46,257 bases of DNA from an uncultured Bacteroidales bacterium. Lineage in GTDB: Bacteria > Bacteroidota > Bacteroidia > Bacteroidales > Bacteroidaceae. The position numbers and the translations under genes are program-made. Shown here piece after piece: positions 39,190-46,257 of this stretch. The notes under the pieces are model-generated. The model had not been told where the DNA came from. It ran no database searches and saw only the letters and a list, made by a program, of their open reading frames with translations. The stretch lies in contig CACYQI010000039.1 of NCBI GenBank assembly GCA_902776455.1, forward strand, positions 1-46,257, read 5' to 3'. How positions within the stretch are numbered: the stretch's first letter is position 1; every line of letters begins with the position of its first letter.

Positions 39190-40620
39190 ATGAAAAAAAC
39201 AACACTTCTTATGATGGCACTTGCCTGCGGCAGCAGCGCATTTGCCGGCGGTCTCTTGACCAACACAAACCAGAATGCAGCCTTCAACCGTAACTTTGCG
39301 CAAGAAGGCAAGATTGACATCACAAGTATCTACGCCAACCCCGCCGGCGGAGCCTTCCTCTCGAAAGGATGGCACCTGAGCCTCAACAACCAGACGGCTT
39401 TCCAGCGGCGAAACATCGATACAAGTTTCCCCCTCTTCCAAAGAAACCTCGACAACCCGTCCACTACACATTACTTTAAGGGTGTTGCTACAGCTCCTGC
39501 CATTCCTTCGGTTACTGTCTCCTACAACCGCGAGAAGTGGAGCGTCTCTGCCCACTTCGGCCTCAACGGCGGCGGCGGCAAGTGTGAGTTCGACAATGGC
39601 CTTGGTTCCTTCGAGGCTGCCTATGCCGGCGTCCTCGAACAGAGGGTTCCCGGCGTCCTGCCTCTGCTGCTGACCCAGGGGCTCATGGCACAAGGAATAG
39701 ATCCTGTAAAGGCATCTGCTTTGGCTGCTACAGGAAAGTATCAGGGCTATAAGCTCAACAGCTTCATGAAGGGACGCTCCTACAACTTCGGCCTTCAACT
39801 GGGCGGCACCTATAAGTTCACAGAGAACCTTGCCGGCTATGTAGGCATCCGTGGCATCTTTGCTACTAACAACTACAACGGCGCTGTCAACCCCTCCATT
39901 GCTTATGGTCTTCCTGCAGCCGGCATAAAGAGCAATACCGTTGCCCTCAACAACTACGGTATCGAACTGAACTGCGACCAGACAGGTTTCGGCATCTCGG
40001 GCATCGTGGGCATCGACTGGAAGATTAACGAACATTGGAATGTTGCAGGTAAGTACGAAGCTCCTACACGTCTCAGTCTGAAAAACAAGAGCGAGATAAA
40101 CATAGCAAGCGATGAGGTGAAGGCAGCCGCAGCTCCGGTTCTCGGCCAGTTCGAGGACGGAACGAAGGTTCGTGAGGACGTGCCTGCCATGCTGGCTCTC
40201 GGCGTGCAGTACTCCCCCATCGAGGAGGTACGCCTCAGCGCCGGCTACCACCAATTCTTCGACAAAGCTTCCAAGAAGTACAACGGCAAGCAGAAGTACA
40301 TCAACCACAACACCCACGAGTTCCTCGTTGGCGCTGAGTACGACATTTGCAAGCTCATCACCGTCTCTGCTTCTTGGGAAATCACGCGCTACGGTCTTGC
40401 CGACGAGTTCATGAACGACCTCTCGTTCAACCTCTCTAACCACATGGTAGGCGGCGGCATCCGCATCAACGCCACGAAGAGGTTCAACATCGACCTCGGC
40501 TACATGTGTACCTTCTACAACAGCCGCAACGTCACCACGATGACAGTAGCAGGTCCCAAGACCGACCACTACGACCGAAAGAACCAAACCTTCGGCGTCG
40601 GACTCAACTTCTTCCTTTAA
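39190..40620 (+). CDS. OmpP1/FadL/TodX-family outer-membrane porin
   Basis: This 476-residue protein has a signal peptide (MKKTTLLMMALACGSSAFAG). The mature N-terminus GGLLTNTNQNAAFNRNFAQEG and IYANPAGGAFLSKGW match the hatch region of FadL-type channels. The remainder has alternating beta-strand pattern with aromatic girdle residues and ends NQTFGVGLNFFL, a typical C-terminal aromatic strand for beta-barrel insertion. Members carry hydrophobic compounds such as long-chain fatty acids through the outer membrane. Length is within the family range. It is followed by a strong terminator. Confidence 0.9.
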   Translation: MKKTTLLMMALACGSSAFAGGLLTNTNQNAAFNRNFAQEGKIDITSIYANPAGGAFLSKGWHLSLNNQTAFQRRNIDTSFPLFQRNLDNPSTTHYFKGVATAPAIPSVTVSYNREKWSVSAHFGLNGGGGKCEFDNGLGSFEAAYAGVLEQRVPGVLPLLLTQGLMAQGIDPVKASALAATGKYQGYKLNSFMKGRSYNFGLQLGGTYKFTENLAGYVGIRGIFATNNYNGAVNPSIAYGLPAAGIKSNTVALNNYGIELNCDQTGFGISGIVGIDWKINEHWNVAGKYEAPTRLSLKNKSEINIASDEVKAAAAPVLGQFEDGTKVREDVPAMLALGVQYSPIEEVRLSAGYHQFFDKASKKYNGKQKYINHNTHEFLVGAEYDICKLITVSASWEITRYGLADEFMNDLSFNLSNHMVGGGIRINATKRFNIDLGYMCTFYNSRNVTTMTVAGPKTDHYDRKNQTFGVGLNFFL

Positions 40621-40662
40621 TTTAAATAAGTTCCGCCTTCCCCTGAACCTTGGGGAAGCACG

Positions 40663-40695
40663 CGCCGCCTGAGCATCCCTCGGGCGGCGTTTTTT
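40663..40695 (+). terminator. Intrinsic terminator after the porin gene
   Basis: The stem CGCCGCCTGAG (with G-T/flank variation) pairs with CTCGGGCGGCG around CATCC, followed by TTTTTT. A weaker hairpin CTTCCCCTGAACCTTGGGGAAG lies just before it. Confidence 0.8.
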
Positions 40696-40774
40696 CTATG
40701 GAGCAAGGGGAAGACTCTCCTGAAGCCTCCCCTAAGGCCTCTCCTAAATCCTCCCCTAAAGGGAAGGACTTTAA

Positions 40775-40862
40775 GCATCGGTTCACACTCCACGGAGCAT
40801 CGGCCTACACTCCACGGAGCATCGGCTCACACTCCACGGAGCATCGGCTTACACTCCACGTT
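40775..40862. repeat. Four 22-bp tandem repeats (GCATCGGCTCACACTCCACGGA)
   Basis: Units start at 40775, 40797, 40819 and 40841. They differ only at the CTC/TTC/CCT/CTT position and at the last bases of the fourth unit. There are no spacers. They lie between the porin terminator and the ABC-F promoter; diverged copies occur at about 35380-35450. Just upstream (40722-40770) are CCTCCCCTAAGGCCTCTCC-type repeats. Nothing coding is recognised in 40696-41068. Confidence 0.8.
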
Positions 40863-41068
40863 GTTCTGGCTGGGGTACTATTCCCCGCAGTTTTCAGCCT
40901 ACCTTTCTATAACTTCTGCTAACGTAGCGGGGCTGTTTCCACTTTAGCTTCAGAAACTTCGGCAACCTCATCGTCTTTGCGCGACTGAAGCACGCCGAAG
41001 TTAAGCTATTTATGCCTCAACTTCCAAAATAATTAGGCCTAATGAACCAGGAATTATGAATAATTTCG

Positions 41069-41076
41069 TACCTTTG
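41069..41076 (+). promoter_or_regulatory. -7 box (TACCTTTG) for the ABC-F gene
   Basis: TACCTTTG lies 20 bases before ATG 41096. An in-frame ATG at 41078 directly abuts the box, so it would precede the transcription start and is rejected as the start codon. Confidence 0.6.
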
Positions 41077-41095
41077 CATGCGAAAAACAAACAGA

Positions 41096-43012
41096 ATGAA
41101 TGCCGTCTCAATTGACAACCTATGCGTAGAGTTCAGCGCGAAGCCGCTCTTCAATAACATCAGCTACGTCATCAACGACCACGAACGCATTGCCCTCGTC
41201 GGCAAGAACGGGGCCGGAAAGAGCACGATGCTGAAGGTCATCGCCGGTTTGCAACAGCCCACAAGCGGAACTGTCAGCGTGCCAAAGGACGCCACCATCG
41301 CCTACCTGCCGCAAGTGATGGTGCTCACCGACGAACGCACCGTTAGGGAGGAGGCTGAACGAGCCTTCGAGAACATCACAGAGATGGAGGAGGAACTCGA
41401 CCGCCTCAATCGTCAGCTTGCTGAGCGAACCGACTACGAGAGCGAGGCTTACATGGCTCTCGTGGAACGTTTCTCCCACCTCAACGAGCACTTCCAGATG
41501 ATGGGAGGCACGCACTATCAGGCCGAGCTGGAACGCACCTTGCAGGGACTGGGTTTCCGCCGCGAAGACCTCGACCGCCCGACGAGCGAGTTCAGCGGCG
41601 GATGGCGCATGCGCATCGAGCTGGCGAAGCTTCTGCTGCAGCACCCCGATGTCCTGCTGCTCGACGAACCCACGAACCACCTCGACATAGAGAGCATACA
41701 ATGGCTCGAGAACTTCCTCACTACCAGCGCCAATGCCGTAGTGCTCGTCAGCCACGACCGTGCGTTTATCAACAACGTGACGAACCGAACCATCGAAATC
41801 AGCTGCGGAAAGATATACGACTACAAGGTGAAGTACGACGAGTACGTCACCCTTCATGCCGAGCGTCGCGAGCAACAACTGCGCGCCCTCGAGAACCAAC
41901 AGAAAGAGATAGCTGATGCCAAAGCCTTCATCGAACGCTTCCGCTATCAGGCCACGAAGGCCATTCAGGTGCAGCAGAAGATAAGGCAGCTCGAGAAGAT
42001 CGTGCCGATTGAGGTCGATGAGGTCGATAACAGCGCCCTTCGCCTCAAGTTCACGTGCTCGATGCGCAGCGGCGACTTCCCCGTCATCTGCGACGAGGTG
42101 GGCAAGTCGTACGGCGACCATTGCGTCTTCCGCGGCATCAACCTGACCATCAGGCGAGGCGAGAAGGTGGCTTTCGTCGGGCGAAACGGCGAAGGCAAGA
42201 CAACGCTCGTGAAGTGCATCATGGGCGAGATTCCCTTCGACGGCATGCTCAAGGTCGGGCACAACGTGCAGATAGGCTACTTCGCACAGAATCAGGCACA
42301 ACTGCTCGACGGCGAACTGACCGTCTTCGACACCATCGACCGCGTGGCAAAGGGCGACATACGCACCAAGATACGCGACATCCTCGGCGCCTTCATGTTT
42401 GGCGGAGAGGCCAGCGAGAAGAAGGTGAAGTTCCTCTCCGGCGGCGAACGAACCCGTCTGGCCATGATTAAGCTCCTGCTCGAACCCGTCAACTGCCTCA
42501 TCCTCGACGAGCCGACGAACCATCTCGACATGCGCTCGAAGGACGTGCTGAAGGCTGCCATCCGCGACTTCGACGGCACAGTCATCGTGGTGAGCCACGA
42601 CCGCGAGTTCCTCGACGGCCTTGTGACGAAGGTCTATGAGTTCGGCGGAGGCAAAGTCAGGGAGCACCTGGGAGGCATTTACGACTACTTAGCCACCAGC
42701 CCCCTCCCCGCTCTCCCTCTGGGGGAGTGCCTGACAAACAGCGAAACAACGGGAATGAAGCCCTCCCCCAAAGGGGGAGCGGGGAGGGGGCTTTACGCCG
42801 AACAGAAAGCCCTTGCACGCGAACAGAAGCGAAAGGAGAAGGCTCTGCAAGAGGCCGAGGAAAAGGTGACGCAACTCGAAGCTGCCATCCGCATCCTCGA
42901 AGACCAGATGTCAACGCCCGAAGGCTGTCAGGACGTCGCTCTCTACGAGAAGCACGGCCGCCTGAAAGCACAGCTCAAACAAGCCGAAGAGGAATGGGAA
43001 GCCCTGATTTAA
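41096..43012 (+). CDS. ABC-F family ATPase with an in-frame palindromic insertion
   Basis: This 638-residue protein has two ABC domains and no membrane segment. ABC1: LVGKNGAGKSTML, EFSGGWRMRIELAKLLL, LLLLDEPTNHLD. ABC2: FVGRNGEGKTTLV, LSGGERTRLAMIKLLL, LILDEPTNHLD. The linker (about residues 240-310) is the arginine- and glutamine-rich helical P-site motif. ABC-F proteins act on the ribosome. Between ABC2 and the C-terminal coiled coil (EQKRKEKALQEAEEKVTQLEAAIRIL), about residues 535-566 are encoded by a palindromic element (42698-42792), giving Pro/Gly-rich residues (PLPALPLGE, PSPKGGAGRG). The start is set at MNAVSIDNL. Confidence 0.9.
   Translation: MNAVSIDNLCVEFSAKPLFNNISYVINDHERIALVGKNGAGKSTMLKVIAGLQQPTSGTVSVPKDATIAYLPQVMVLTDERTVREEAERAFENITEMEEELDRLNRQLAERTDYESEAYMALVERFSHLNEHFQMMGGTHYQAELERTLQGLGFRREDLDRPTSEFSGGWRMRIELAKLLLQHPDVLLLDEPTNHLDIESIQWLENFLTTSANAVVLVSHDRAFINNVTNRTIEISCGKIYDYKVKYDEYVTLHAERREQQLRALENQQKEIADAKAFIERFRYQATKAIQVQQKIRQLEKIVPIEVDEVDNSALRLKFTCSMRSGDFPVICDEVGKSYGDHCVFRGINLTIRRGEKVAFVGRNGEGKTTLVKCIMGEIPFDGMLKVGHNVQIGYFAQNQAQLLDGELTVFDTIDRVAKGDIRTKIRDILGAFMFGGEASEKKVKFLSGGERTRLAMIKLLLEPVNCLILDEPTNHLDMRSKDVLKAAIRDFDGTVIVVSHDREFLDGLVTKVYEFGGGKVREHLGGIYDYLATSPLPALPLGECLTNSETTGMKPSPKGGAGRGLYAEQKALAREQKRKEKALQEAEEKVTQLEAAIRILEDQMSTPEGCQDVALYEKHGRLKAQLKQAEEEWEALI
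42698..42792 (+). repeat. 95-bp palindromic element inside the ABC-F gene
   Basis: Terminal arms AGCCCCCTCCCCGCT (42698-42712) and AGCGGGGAGGGGGCT (42778-42792) are perfect 15-bp inverted repeats. Inner arms CTCCCTCTGGGGGAG and CTCCCCCAAAGGGGGAG lie next to them. The element is read through in frame. Confidence 0.88.
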
Positions 43013-43137
43013 GAATGAAAGAATGAAGAAATGAAAGAATGAAAAGATGAATCGTCATAACGAGACATCGAAACCTCGAAATAACGAAATATCGTAATAA
43101 CGTAATAAAGCAATCACGAAATAAAGAAAAGAAAACT

Positions 43138-45180
43138 ATGAAGAAGCATCTCTTTACGGCCTTTGCACTTGCTGCAATGGCTACGGCTTGCACGCCTGGC
43201 GGCAAGCAACTGGCATCGGGCATCAACCTTGCCAATCTCGACACATCCTACAAGCCTGGTACGGACTTCTACATGTACGCCACGGGCGGCTGGCAAAAGG
43301 CTCATCCCCTCACGGCCGAGTACAGCCGCTTCGGCTCTTTCGACGTTTTGCAGGAGAACAACAACGAGCGTCTGCGCTCGCTCATCGAGGAAGTTTCTGC
43401 GAAGGAGAACGAGAAGGGATCCATCGAGCAGAAGATTGCCGACCTCTACAACTCGGCGATGGACAGCACGAAGCTGAACGGCGAATACTATTGGTACGAC
43501 CTCGAAGGCTTCCTCCTCTGCGACGGCTATCAGAACACCCGCGAAATCACGAACCAATGGCTCAAGGAAGTCTGGCCGCGCATGCAGAGGCAAGGCGTGC
43601 CCGGCCTGTTCGCCATGTACATCTCTGCCGACGAGAAGGACTCGAAGAACAACCTCGTGACCATCGTTCAAGGTGGTCTGACGCTCGGACAGAAGGACTA
43701 CTACGTTGACAAGGACGCAAGGTCGGAGGAGATTCGAAAGGCCTACCAGAAGTACATCGTTGACCTCAGCCAGCATTCGGGCTTTGGCGAGGAGGACGCA
43801 AAACGCATCAGCGAGGACGTGCTCCGCATCGAGACACGGATTGCAGAGGCAAGCAAGAGCCAAACAGAGCTTCGCGACCCGGAGGCCAACTACAATAAAA
43901 TTTCCTACGCAGAACTGAAAGAGCAGTTCCCCGGCATCGACTGGGACGGCTTCTTCAGCAACCTCGGCATGGAAGGCGTGAAGAAAGTGTGCCTCGGCCA
44001 GCCTGCCAGCATTCACGAAGTGGAGAAGGTCTTGAAGGAAGAAACGCCCGAAGCTCTGCAGAACATCTACCTCTGGCACGCCATGGACATGGTGTCGTCC
44101 TACCTCGACGACGAAAGCCGAGCCCTCAACTTCGGCTTCTACGGAAAGGTGCTGAGCGGCAAGGAGGAGGACCGTCCGCGCTGGAAACGTGCCGTCGCTG
44201 CTGTCGAAGGCGGCCTTGGCGAAGCTCTTGGTCAGCTCTATGTTGCCAAGTACTTCCCGCCCGAAGCTAAGGCCCGCATGGAGAAGCTCATCAGCAACCT
44301 GCAAGTGGCTCTCGGTGAGCGCATCGACGTGCAGGAATGGATGAGCGACGAGACAAAGAAGGTGGCTCGCGAGAAGCTCGATGCCTTCTACGTCAAAGTA
44401 GGCTATCCCGACAAATGGAAAGACTACAGCGACCTCGAGATTGGCGACAGCTACCTCCTCAACATGCTTGCCGTGGGCGAATGGGAGATAAAGGACATGA
44501 TACGTACGAAGTTCAACAAGCCCGTTGACCGCGACGAATGGTACATGACCCCGCAGACGGTCAACGCCTACTACAACCCCACAACCAACGAAATCTGCTT
44601 CCCCGCAGGCATCCTGCAGCCACCATTCTTCGACATGCAGGCCGACGATGCCTTCAACTACGGAGCCATCGGTGTTGTCATCGGCCACGAGATGACGCAC
44701 GGCTTCGACGACCAAGGCAGCAAGTACGACAAGAACGGCAACCTCGTTACCTGGTGGAGCGAAGAAGACACGAAGCAATTCGAAGAACGCATCCAAGTGA
44801 TGCGCGCCTTCCACGACAGCATCGAAGTCCTGCCCGGACTGCATGCCAACGGCTCCCTCACCCTTGGCGAGAACATGGCCGACCACGGCGGACTGATGGT
44901 TGCCTTCCAAGCCTTCAAGAATGCCACCAAGGACGCTCCGCTGCCCGACATCGACGGCTTCACCCCCGAGCAGCGCTTCTTCCTGGCCTATGCCAACGTC
45001 TGGGGGCAAAACATCCGCGACGAAGAGATACAGAAGCGCGTCAAGAGCGACCCGCATCAGCTGGGCATGTGGCGCGTAAACGGCCAGATGCCACACATCG
45101 ACGCCTGGTACGAAGCCTTCGGCATCACGGAATCCGACCCGATGTTCGTGCCCAAGGCAAAACGCGTCACCATCTGGTAA
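43138..45180 (+). CDS. M13-family zinc metallopeptidase (lipoprotein)
   Basis: This 680-residue protein has a lipoprotein signal (LAAMATAC, Cys18). Peptidase M13 (neprilysin/PepO) motifs: VIGHEMTHGFDDQGSKYDKNG, where HEMTH binds zinc, GENMADHGGL providing the third zinc ligand, and a C-terminal MWRVNGQMPHIDAWYEAFGI then PMFVPKAKRVTIW. It cleaves small peptides outside the inner membrane. The leader (43013-43137) consists of GAATGAAAGAATGAA and AACGAAATATCGTAATAACG simple repeats; no consensus promoter box is seen there, so readthrough from the ABC-F gene is possible. Confidence 0.93.
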   Translation: MKKHLFTAFALAAMATACTPGGKQLASGINLANLDTSYKPGTDFYMYATGGWQKAHPLTAEYSRFGSFDVLQENNNERLRSLIEEVSAKENEKGSIEQKIADLYNSAMDSTKLNGEYYWYDLEGFLLCDGYQNTREITNQWLKEVWPRMQRQGVPGLFAMYISADEKDSKNNLVTIVQGGLTLGQKDYYVDKDARSEEIRKAYQKYIVDLSQHSGFGEEDAKRISEDVLRIETRIAEASKSQTELRDPEANYNKISYAELKEQFPGIDWDGFFSNLGMEGVKKVCLGQPASIHEVEKVLKEETPEALQNIYLWHAMDMVSSYLDDESRALNFGFYGKVLSGKEEDRPRWKRAVAAVEGGLGEALGQLYVAKYFPPEAKARMEKLISNLQVALGERIDVQEWMSDETKKVAREKLDAFYVKVGYPDKWKDYSDLEIGDSYLLNMLAVGEWEIKDMIRTKFNKPVDRDEWYMTPQTVNAYYNPTTNEICFPAGILQPPFFDMQADDAFNYGAIGVVIGHEMTHGFDDQGSKYDKNGNLVTWWSEEDTKQFEERIQVMRAFHDSIEVLPGLHANGSLTLGENMADHGGLMVAFQAFKNATKDAPLPDIDGFTPEQRFFLAYANVWGQNIRDEEIQKRVKSDPHQLGMWRVNGQMPHIDAWYEAFGITESDPMFVPKAKRVTIW

Positions 45181-45205
45181 ACTTCACACAGCGTGCAGCA
45201 TCGCC

Positions 45206-45247
45206 AGTCCCACCACGGGAAAACTCCAGTCCTCCCATGGTGGGACT
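45206..45247 (+). terminator. Hairpin after the M13 peptidase gene
   Basis: AGTCCCACCA(CGGGA) and (TCCCA)TGGTGGGACT form a 10-bp perfect stem with a further imperfect extension. It is 26 bases beyond the stop. No long T-run follows, so it may be a repeat rather than a strong terminator. The rest of 45181-45434 shows nothing else recognisable. Confidence 0.45.
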
Positions 45248-45434
45248 GACATCTTGGCACGCGATGATTTCCCCGTTCCCGAAGGCGCGAAGTTCAGGCT
45301 TCATCCAAGGCATGATGGAGCGAAATGGCATGAAACCACCCCACTTATATATAATATAATGTATTGTTGGTACAAAAAGTATGTTCTGCACGAAAAAAAA
45401 CCTGAAAAAGTTTGGCCAGTTCAATAAATTGCCG

Positions 45435-45442
45435 TATCTTTG
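45435..45442 (+). promoter_or_regulatory. Promoter of the tRNA cluster (TTGG-N19-TATCTTTG)
   Basis: TATCTTTG is preceded 19 bases upstream by TTGG. It lies 51 bases before the first tRNA and faces the whole cluster. Confidence 0.6.
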
Positions 45443-45492
45443 CATCGCAATTCGCAAATGAGGGCCAAGCGAGGCCCTCGGAAAGACGAATT

Positions 45493-45567
45493 GGGCGCTT
45501 AGCTCAGCTGGTTCAGAGCGTCTGCCTTACAAGCAGAGGGTCGGGGGTTCGAATCCCTCAGCGCCCA
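45493..45567 (+). tRNA. tRNA-Val (anticodon TAC)
   Basis: Acceptor GGGCGCT pairs with AGCGCCC, the D-arm is GCTCAGCTGGTTCAGAGC, the anticodon loop CTTACAA lies between TCTGC and GCAGA, and the T-arm is GGGGGTTCGAATCCCTC. 3' CCA is not fully encoded. Confidence 0.95.
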
Positions 45568-45584
45568 CCCAAGATGATGGTTAT

Positions 45585-45658
45585 GGCTCCTTAGCTCAAC
45601 TGAATAGAGCATTTGACTACGGATCAAAAGGTTGTGGGTTTGAATCCCGCAGGAGTCA
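45585..45658 (+). tRNA. tRNA-Arg (anticodon ACG)
   Basis: Acceptor GGCTCCT pairs with AGGAGTC (one G-T pair), the anticodon loop CTACGGA lies between TTTGA and TCAAA, and the T-arm is TGGGTTTGAATCCCG. Confidence 0.95.
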
Positions 45659-45683
45659 CCATTCTGGCGAAAGTCAGTGGACT

Positions 45684-45766
45684 GGGTAGGTAGGTAAGTG
45701 GTTAAAACGGGCAGACTGTAAATCTGTTGCCTCACGGCTTCGGCAGTTCGAATCTGTCCCTGCCCA
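45684..45766 (+). tRNA. tRNA-Tyr (anticodon GTA)
   Basis: Acceptor GGGTAGG pairs with CCTGCCC (one T-G pair), the anticodon loop CTGTAAA lies between CAGA and TCTG, and there is a long variable arm typical of type II tRNA (TTGCCTCACGGCTTCGGCAG). Confidence 0.93.
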
Positions 45767-45773
45767 CGATAAT

Positions 45774-45886
45774 GCGGAAATAGCTCAGTTGGTAGAGCAC
45801 TTCAAACTGACAAAAACAGCGAGTCTCGTCTTCCGCCAAGGAAAAAGAGGTCAAGATGACAAAAGCATCAAGTCTCGATTTCCGCT
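45774..45886 (+). pseudogene. Broken tRNA-like sequence with a duplicated 3' end
   Basis: The first 26 bases (GCGGAAATAGCTCAGTTGGT...) are a perfect tRNA 5' half: acceptor strand plus D-arm. No anticodon arm can be formed after it. Two possible 3' ends follow, TTCCGC at 45831-45836 and TTTCCGC at 45879-45885, each complementary to GCGGAA(A). Each sits in one of two imperfect copies of a roughly 43-base unit (TGACAAAA...AGTCTCG...TTCCGC...AGAAAAAAGA). The T-loop is missing: GCGAGTCTCGT looks like GCGAGTTCGAGTCTCGT with six bases deleted between GAGT repeats. It therefore appears to be a decayed tRNA, perhaps Gly or another GCGGAA type. Confidence 0.6.
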
Positions 45887-45901
45887 TAGAAAAAAGAAAA
45901 T

Positions 45902-45975
45902 GGTGCGGTAGTTCAGCTGGTTAGAATACTAGCCTGTCACGCTAGGGGTCGCGGGTTCGAGTCCCGTCCGCACCG
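45902..45975 (+). tRNA. tRNA-Asp (anticodon GTC)
   Basis: Acceptor GGTGCGG pairs with CCGCACC, the anticodon loop CTGTCAC lies between CTAGC and GCTAG, the T-arm is GCGGGTTCGAGTCCCGT, and G is the discriminator. Its last 11 bases and downstream terminator are duplicated at 714-803. Confidence 0.95.
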
Positions 45976-46054
45976 CGAAAAAGTACAAAATCATGGCGAA
46001 TGAAACCTCAGTCCACAAACTGAGGTTTTATTCTTTAACGAGAAGATGTACTGA
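45965..46054 (+). repeat. Second copy of the 90-bp attachment repeat
   Basis: This begins inside the tRNA-Asp T-arm and ends after the terminator. It matches 714-803 except A at 46019. The sequences diverge beyond 46054, so this is either attL of an element to the right or the undisturbed tRNA-Asp 3' region. Confidence 0.7.
46003..46037 (+). terminator. Terminator of the tRNA cluster
   Basis: AAACCTCAG and CTGAGGTTT form a 9-bp stem followed by TTATTCTTT, directly after tRNA-Asp. Confidence 0.75.
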
Positions 46055-46202
46055 TACACAAGTAGTTAGTGAGTATTTTTTATCCTTTTTGTACCCGAAT
46101 AAGTGTTTAACTTGCGGGGAAATCACTAACTGCTGAAACCCTCTGATTTAGACATGATTGGACAAATTGGTGATAATTTGTGATACCGAATTTTCACAAA
46201 AT

Positions 46203-46249
46203 GTGTTACCAACAACACTTTTTCCATACTGAATGAAAAGTGGTAACAC
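46203..46249. repeat. Inverted repeat at the right edge
   Basis: GTGTTACCA (46203-46211) and TGGTAACAC (46241-46249) are perfect inverted 9-mers around an A/T-rich core. The surrounding AT-rich sequence with TTGTGATACCGAATTTTCAC is unlike the adjacent chromosome and could be the control region of an element that starts just past the window. Confidence 0.4.
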
Positions 46250-46257
46250 AAATCTCT

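Noticed and set aside
39178-40587. Minus-strand frame opposite the OmpP1/FadL gene
   Set aside because: The sense product has a signal peptide, promoter and terminator; the antisense frame is a shadow.
40775-40862. Possible CRISPR array from 22-bp repeats
   Set aside because: Four directly adjacent units with no spacers; treated as tandem repeats.
41120-42667. Long minus-strand open frame opposite the ABC-F gene
   Set aside because: The sense strand has two full ABC domains; the antisense frame has no recognisable motif.
43114-45096. Minus-strand frame opposite the M13 peptidase
   Set aside because: The sense product carries HEMTH and the lipoprotein signal; the antisense frame has no support.
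714-46054. The whole interval as one 45-kb integrative element between att repeats
   Set aside because: It contains housekeeping genes (rnr, typA, smpB, PurF-like, tRNAs) and no integrase, relaxase or transfer genes.
46055-46257. An integrase gene start at the right edge
   Set aside because: The AT-rich sequence and inverted repeat suggest an element control region, but no coding start can be supported within the window.

Overview
The window looks like a chromosomal segment of a Prevotella-like member of the Bacteroidales. The evidence is: TAnnTTTG-type -7 promoter boxes in front of many genes, often within 10-60 bases of the start; few purine-rich ribosome-binding sites; a 'smalltalk' small membrane protein and a P5-like phage protein typical of Bacteroidales mobile elements; a Bacteroidales-type PurF paralog starting MGGFFG; an S-type sulfatase and a sialidase; and an NhaD antiporter. 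Genus assignment is an inference; no rRNA gene is present.

Layout. Bases 1-803 are the right end of an integrated element: the tail of an unknown gene, the smalltalk gene, a 5'-truncated P5-like gene and a 90-bp repeat that duplicates the 3' end and terminator of the tRNA-Asp at the right edge. Bases 856-2954 hold a truncated AlbA_2/RecG-type ATP-binding remnant, an AHL-lactonase-like metallo-hydrolase and an acyl-ACP thioesterase. Bases 3590-19154 are a single minus-strand defence block: hsdM, fic, a 41-residue membrane microprotein, hsdS, a RhuM/HsdS chimera, a four-helix-suffix protein, hsdR, then zorA-zorB-zorC-zorD (type I Zorya). Bases 19862-25463 carry a sialidase, an unknown small ORF, an AlbA_2 protein overlapping a secreted sulfatase, and the PurF-like protein. 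Bases 25873-34250 are minus-strand genes: an M15 peptidase, RNase R, a secreted GH-like protein, TypA/BipA, SmpB and a DMP19 protein. Bases 34370-35091 form an MNT-HEPN toxin-antitoxin pair. Bases 36217-45180 carry NhaD, a DbpA-like helicase, an OmpP1/FadL porin, an ABC-F ATPase and an M13 peptidase. Bases 45493-45975 are a tRNA cluster (Val, Arg, Tyr, a broken tRNA-like sequence, Asp), followed by what may be the start of another element.

How the parts fit. The defence block combines DNA modification and restriction (HsdMSR) with the membrane-motor Zorya system; a Fic AMPylase, a microprotein and a chimera lie inside the same unidirectional array. One upstream promoter box is visible, and most internal gene spacings are a few bases or overlaps. 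The sialidase and sulfatase suggest use of host mucin-type glycans.

The strongest unusual signal is that short repetitive or palindromic elements sit inside protein-coding genes and stay in frame. An 87-bp element occurs in both RNase R and TypA, in the same orientation and reading frame. A GC-rich palindrome of about 95-105 bp occurs in the ABC-F and DbpA-like genes. CTAG-rich short tandem repeats occur inside hsdR (period 9) and in two spacers of the same operon (period 10), where they supply the stop codons of two genes. This resembles the Rickettsia palindromic elements in behaviour, but here in a Bacteroidales genome.
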